Origin: Aquanectria penicillioides
Taxonomy: Eukaryota > Ascomycota > Sordariomycetes > Hypocreales > Nectriaceae
Assembly: GCA_003415625.1 (NCBI GenBank)
Contig: PYIU01000009.1
Coordinates: 682,001-746,000 of the forward strand
Reading direction: 5' to 3'
Length of the DNA: 64,000 bases
The notes under the pieces were generated by a model. That model was not told where the DNA came from and searched no databases. It was given only the letters and a program-made list of their open reading frames with translations. The position numbers were made by a program, and so were the translations under genes. The first letter of the stretch is position 1. Each line of letters begins with the position of its first letter. Below are positions 60,716 through 64,000 of the stretch, piece after piece.

Positions 60716-63349
60716 AAGGCAAACATGGACAATAAAGAATGATAGACTACATGAACTAAATGAACAATGGAAGCGGATATTGACACCACGAGGGTGCAAG
60801 TCTGAACTACTAACCGCGGTACCTAGATGGTAAGGTGGTTTCTAGCTTTTGAAGGGGGTGTCAATTTATCCTTAATCCACTTTATTGATGACGTCGTAAT
60901 TTGGGTGATGTCAAGGAAGACAAGATTTATTCCAAACGAGGCACAGTGCTCAATGTTCACCAGTCCATGTGGTGTCATGATGAATAAATTGTCTTGTTCT
61001 CAAAATCAACCAGAACCAAAATACACCCAAAGCTGCGAAGACAAACACAGTTGAAGGAGGAGGAAAAACAAAGAAATAAAAATCGCGATTTAAAGATGAG
61101 AAGATAAAAAAATACAATTCCTTCACCAGTGTTAAGACCCATTTCAGAGATTTCAGCAATGACATGCAGCTATAGGGTAGCTTTGTTGAACCATCATGAC
61201 CCACTTCAATGTGAATCAACATCTTGGACATCACGCCAAAGATGAACGAACCATGATTTATTCAAGGGTTCATGCATTGAATACGGTTTAGGCTACTACA
61301 ACCGCATCCATAATATGTAAAGGCACGCGTGATTACTACAAGGTCTGTGAGGTTTTGTGCAGTGCTAGACTGCTTCAAAGTGTTGACAAGTTTGGAGAAG
61401 AAAATTGGGATATGGGCACGCTCATGGCAAGCCACAACGTACCACGCTGTGTGACAATACCAGAGGTACATGTGAGTGAAATGCTGTTTTTAATGCACAG
61501 CGGGCTGTTCTGCACAAGAATCACACACACACGCCGTGCACAATCACGGGCAAAAACATGTGTAACGCCTCGCCGATTCACAGTTTGCAGAGACATCACT
61601 GTCCAGCTTGTGCAGGTACCTTGCCTTCGCCGACAGCCGCCCTTCACAGCAGGCAGCAAAGGCAGACAAGACCCTTGAGAGCTGACCCCCAATATTGGCG
61701 ACAAAGCGTCAAGATTCACGGAGCCGTCTTACAAATGAGAACCAATTGGCGGCTGAAGCGATTCGTCCAACCTCTCTGACATCGGCCAGACTCATCCACC
61801 CGATGGATCCCTTCATCTGGGAAAGCTCTCACCGCCCGCCCAATGTCGATTAGACTGCGAAAATCCCCAAAACGAGGCGGAGGAGGAAAAGGAAAGAAAC
61901 CCACATTTCGGCCTCATTGCAAAGATTTCTCACAAGCGGCTGCTGCGAGTGGTTGCAGCCTCTGCACGGCGCTCGGCGACGAGGTTGGTGGCATCCACAG
62001 GCGTCCAGGGCATGGAGCCCATTGCCAATTAGCGCCGTTGCTCGGGTGGGGGCCCTTCTTTTCTGTGCTCCTTCCCTGCCTTGCGGCTCTGGGCGCAGAG
62101 AATTCTGCCTGGCAGAAAAACTTTTAGGCGGTGAGCGAAAAGTGATCCCGGGACCCACTTTGAGCTGTATAAAATGCCATCGAGGCTGCCACGGTTGGGG
62201 ATTTTTTTCTTTCTTCTTCACGTCGACAATACTTCAGTATGTGCACCCCTACTAGCAGCACTCTCCAGAGCGAAGCAGTCCACGCTGAGCGCGCAAGCGA
62301 ACACTTTGACTAGTGTCCTTTGCGATGCCTCTGCGCCGGACTCCTGCGCCTGGGCGATGATCGCTTGCTCTCCCCAAAATGCTCCTCCCACACGCAGTCC
62401 ACTAACCCCCGTCCGCAGGAGAATCATTTCTATAGTATTCGACCTTCTCTTGGTTCCCTAAAAGAGCCACAGATCCCACCCTGGTTGATGAGTGTATATC
62501 CTCGACACCCTAGAGTGAATACCCTTGGTCCTCTCGCACTGTCCGCAAGGATGGCGGCGTCGCTTTGTGCGGCTGCTGTATAGAGAGATGTCTTCCTCTT
62601 GATGATCTCGACCCCGTTTGCGGTCTGCCTTCGGGCGCGCGCTCGGGGTGGGTGTTGATGGACGTCTGACAGGCGTGTTTCTTTTATTCTTTTTCATTGC
62701 TCTCTGAGGCTTGCCTTGGACGTAAAGAAGAAATACATGACGCGAAGCGAGGGAGCCTCTAAACGCGCAAAGTGCACGCGCTAGTAAAGAACCGACTGTC
62801 GGCGAAGAGAGGCACGCGTGCGTATGTTGCTTCGCTTGTCACAGCCTACGCACGAAAATGGATTACAGTAGGCCAATTCCACCCACACCCAGAACCTTCA
62901 CAACCTAGATGATGCTAGTCAAGTCACAAGGATAAACGAGGCAACTAGCATGCAAGATCTGTCATGTTTGATTGTCCAATGATTGAACGACTGTTTGTAG
63001 AGGTGCCAACCTTGGTTGCACCGCAATTCTTTCGCAGGTCACATCTTCTCATCGCAGCTCGTGGCGGCCTGTTGCTTGCAGAGAAGCAAGACTCGCTCAC
63101 AAGTCGCACAACACCAATGCCCACTTTGCAATCCTTTATCAAAAGCCAAATCCCGGCGGCCTCATCATGTCGTCAAAAAGAAGAAAGATAGTCGTAAGAA
63201 GTTAAAATCCGTCCCCGCCGATGGAAAAAGAGAGATGGTCGCCGCTCTCGGCACGCTCAACACACAGGAGCGCACTTCTATTGTTATTCCTCATCCCAAA
63301 TCTTCGACCAACAGCGGCGCCCACGATAAATCTCAGTCGTTGCGGCGGC
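60716..63349. other. 2.6-kb intergenic region, no supported gene
   Basis: Short frames on both strands have no family resemblance. A 79-codon minus frame (62697-62458) is Arg/Lys-rich and might be a small nuclear-type peptide, but nothing supports it beyond composition. An A/T-rich block lies at 61.0-61.2 kb. Confidence 0.5.
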
Positions 63350-64000
63350 TTACTCTGCGGGCTTGCGGCCGTAGACGTAGCGCACCTTCATGTAGGAGTG
63401 CACTTTGCGGTTGCGCAGGGCCTTGCGCATGCCCATGAGGAAGATCTGGTAATCCTCCTTGGGCCAGTTGAGGATGTTGTGCCAGATAAACAGGGTGTAT
63501 CCTACCAGACGGTGATTAGAAATGGCTCCTCGGGGAGTTTAGAAAGACGGCATTGCAAAACGTACCCTCAATGTCGTTCTCCAGGGTCAACTTGACAAAG
63601 TTGCCCACCTCGGCCAGCCTGGGATCCTTGGCCCATCCACCCACTGGGAGCTGTACAGGTAGTAATGGATCAGCTAATGTCTGCCATGTACTCTATCAAA
63701 GGGGCTTAAAAAAGGCAGAAACAGCATACCTTGTAGTCGACAATCTTCATGTCGGTGAAGCCAGCTGCCTCGATGCCCTTCTCCTGCAGACCTTCCGACT
63801 GGACAAAGAACTGGCGGCCCATGGCCTTGCTGCCGTCCTCATACAGCTTCGCCCACGTGTTGAAGATGGGCTCGAGCTCTGTGGTGCCGTCGTCGCTGTA
63901 GAAGTGGACGTCGCACTCGCACGACTGCACCCAGCCGTCAGGAGCACAGCACCGGAAGGCCTCCTTGAAGAGGCCGCTCCAGTCCTGGATGGCGCCGAAC
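63350..64000 (-). CDS. SAM-dependent methyltransferase, LaeA/TAM-like, partial (5' end outside window)
   Basis: C-terminal part of a class I methyltransferase of the fungal LaeA-like/TAM-domain type. Exons seen are 64000-63730 (continuing beyond the window), 63650-63566 and 63501-63350. The frame starts inside FGAIQDWSGLFKEAFRCCAP, then DGWVQSCECDVHFYSDDG, which fits the strand-4/5 region after the SAM site (the usual GGWxE position reads DGWVQ). FTDMKIVDYK joins to LPVGGWAKDP and EVGNFVKLTLENDIEG, then YTLFIWHNILNWPKEDYQIF, and it ends VHSYMKVRYVYGRKPAE. Both introns have standard borders. The SAM-binding GxGxG lies outside the window. Some relatives regulate secondary metabolism; most are uncharacterised. 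Confidence 0.88.

Noticed and set aside
60156..60789. Long frames on both strands over the Pof1-like gene
   Set aside because: GC-rich shadows of the real coding frame.

Overview
The window is nuclear DNA of a filamentous ascomycete, most likely a sordariomycete and perhaps Hypocreales. This rests on many short introns (about 50-90 bp, GTRNGT donors, CTAAC/CTGAC branch sites) and on fungus-type gene families: Zn2Cys6 and C2H2 regulators, a DHA1 transporter, Ypk1 kinase, Vps11, MLH3 and a LicD/Mnn4-type protein. No species name can be supported from the sequence alone.

Region 1 (1-30 kb) is loosely packed and accessory in character. It holds a 2,3-dihydroxybenzoate-type decarboxylase, a secreted GH10 xylanase, a DHA1 MFS transporter, an enoyl-CoA hydratase next to a CTF1-beta-like Zn2Cys6 regulator, a frameshifted membrane dipeptidase, a decayed SDR relic, an intact SDR, a membrane sulfatase/LtaS-like protein, a branched-chain aminotransferase with an in-frame stop, and a C2H2 regulator. 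There is no PKS, NRPS or terpene core enzyme, so this looks like degradative and transport functions, not a biosynthetic cluster.

Region 2 (30-45 kb) holds the Ypk1 AGC kinase, a fungal OTT_1508-type deaminase-fold protein of unknown function, a second C2H2 protein with an in-frame stop, a secreted GH127 beta-L-arabinofuranosidase, a GDXG esterase, and ribose-phosphate pyrophosphokinase with a 9-nt micro-exon.

Region 3 (45-64 kb) is mostly housekeeping: two tandem tRNA-Asp(GTC) genes, a LicD-type protein, MLH3, a conserved Ser-rich protein of unknown function, Vps11, a Pof1-like nucleotidyltransferase, and a methyltransferase cut by the window end.

Exon structures were worked out by hand from splice signals and frame. 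For nearly every multi-exon model the summed exon length is an exact multiple of three. The exceptions are the dipeptidase and vps11, each one base short. MLH3 sums correctly only because a missing and an extra base cancel. All four indels lie in homopolymer runs. Two further genes carry an in-frame TAG. Whether these six lesions are real or sequencing errors is the main open question about this window. The most interesting protein is the deaminase-fold gene at 33.6-35.3 kb.
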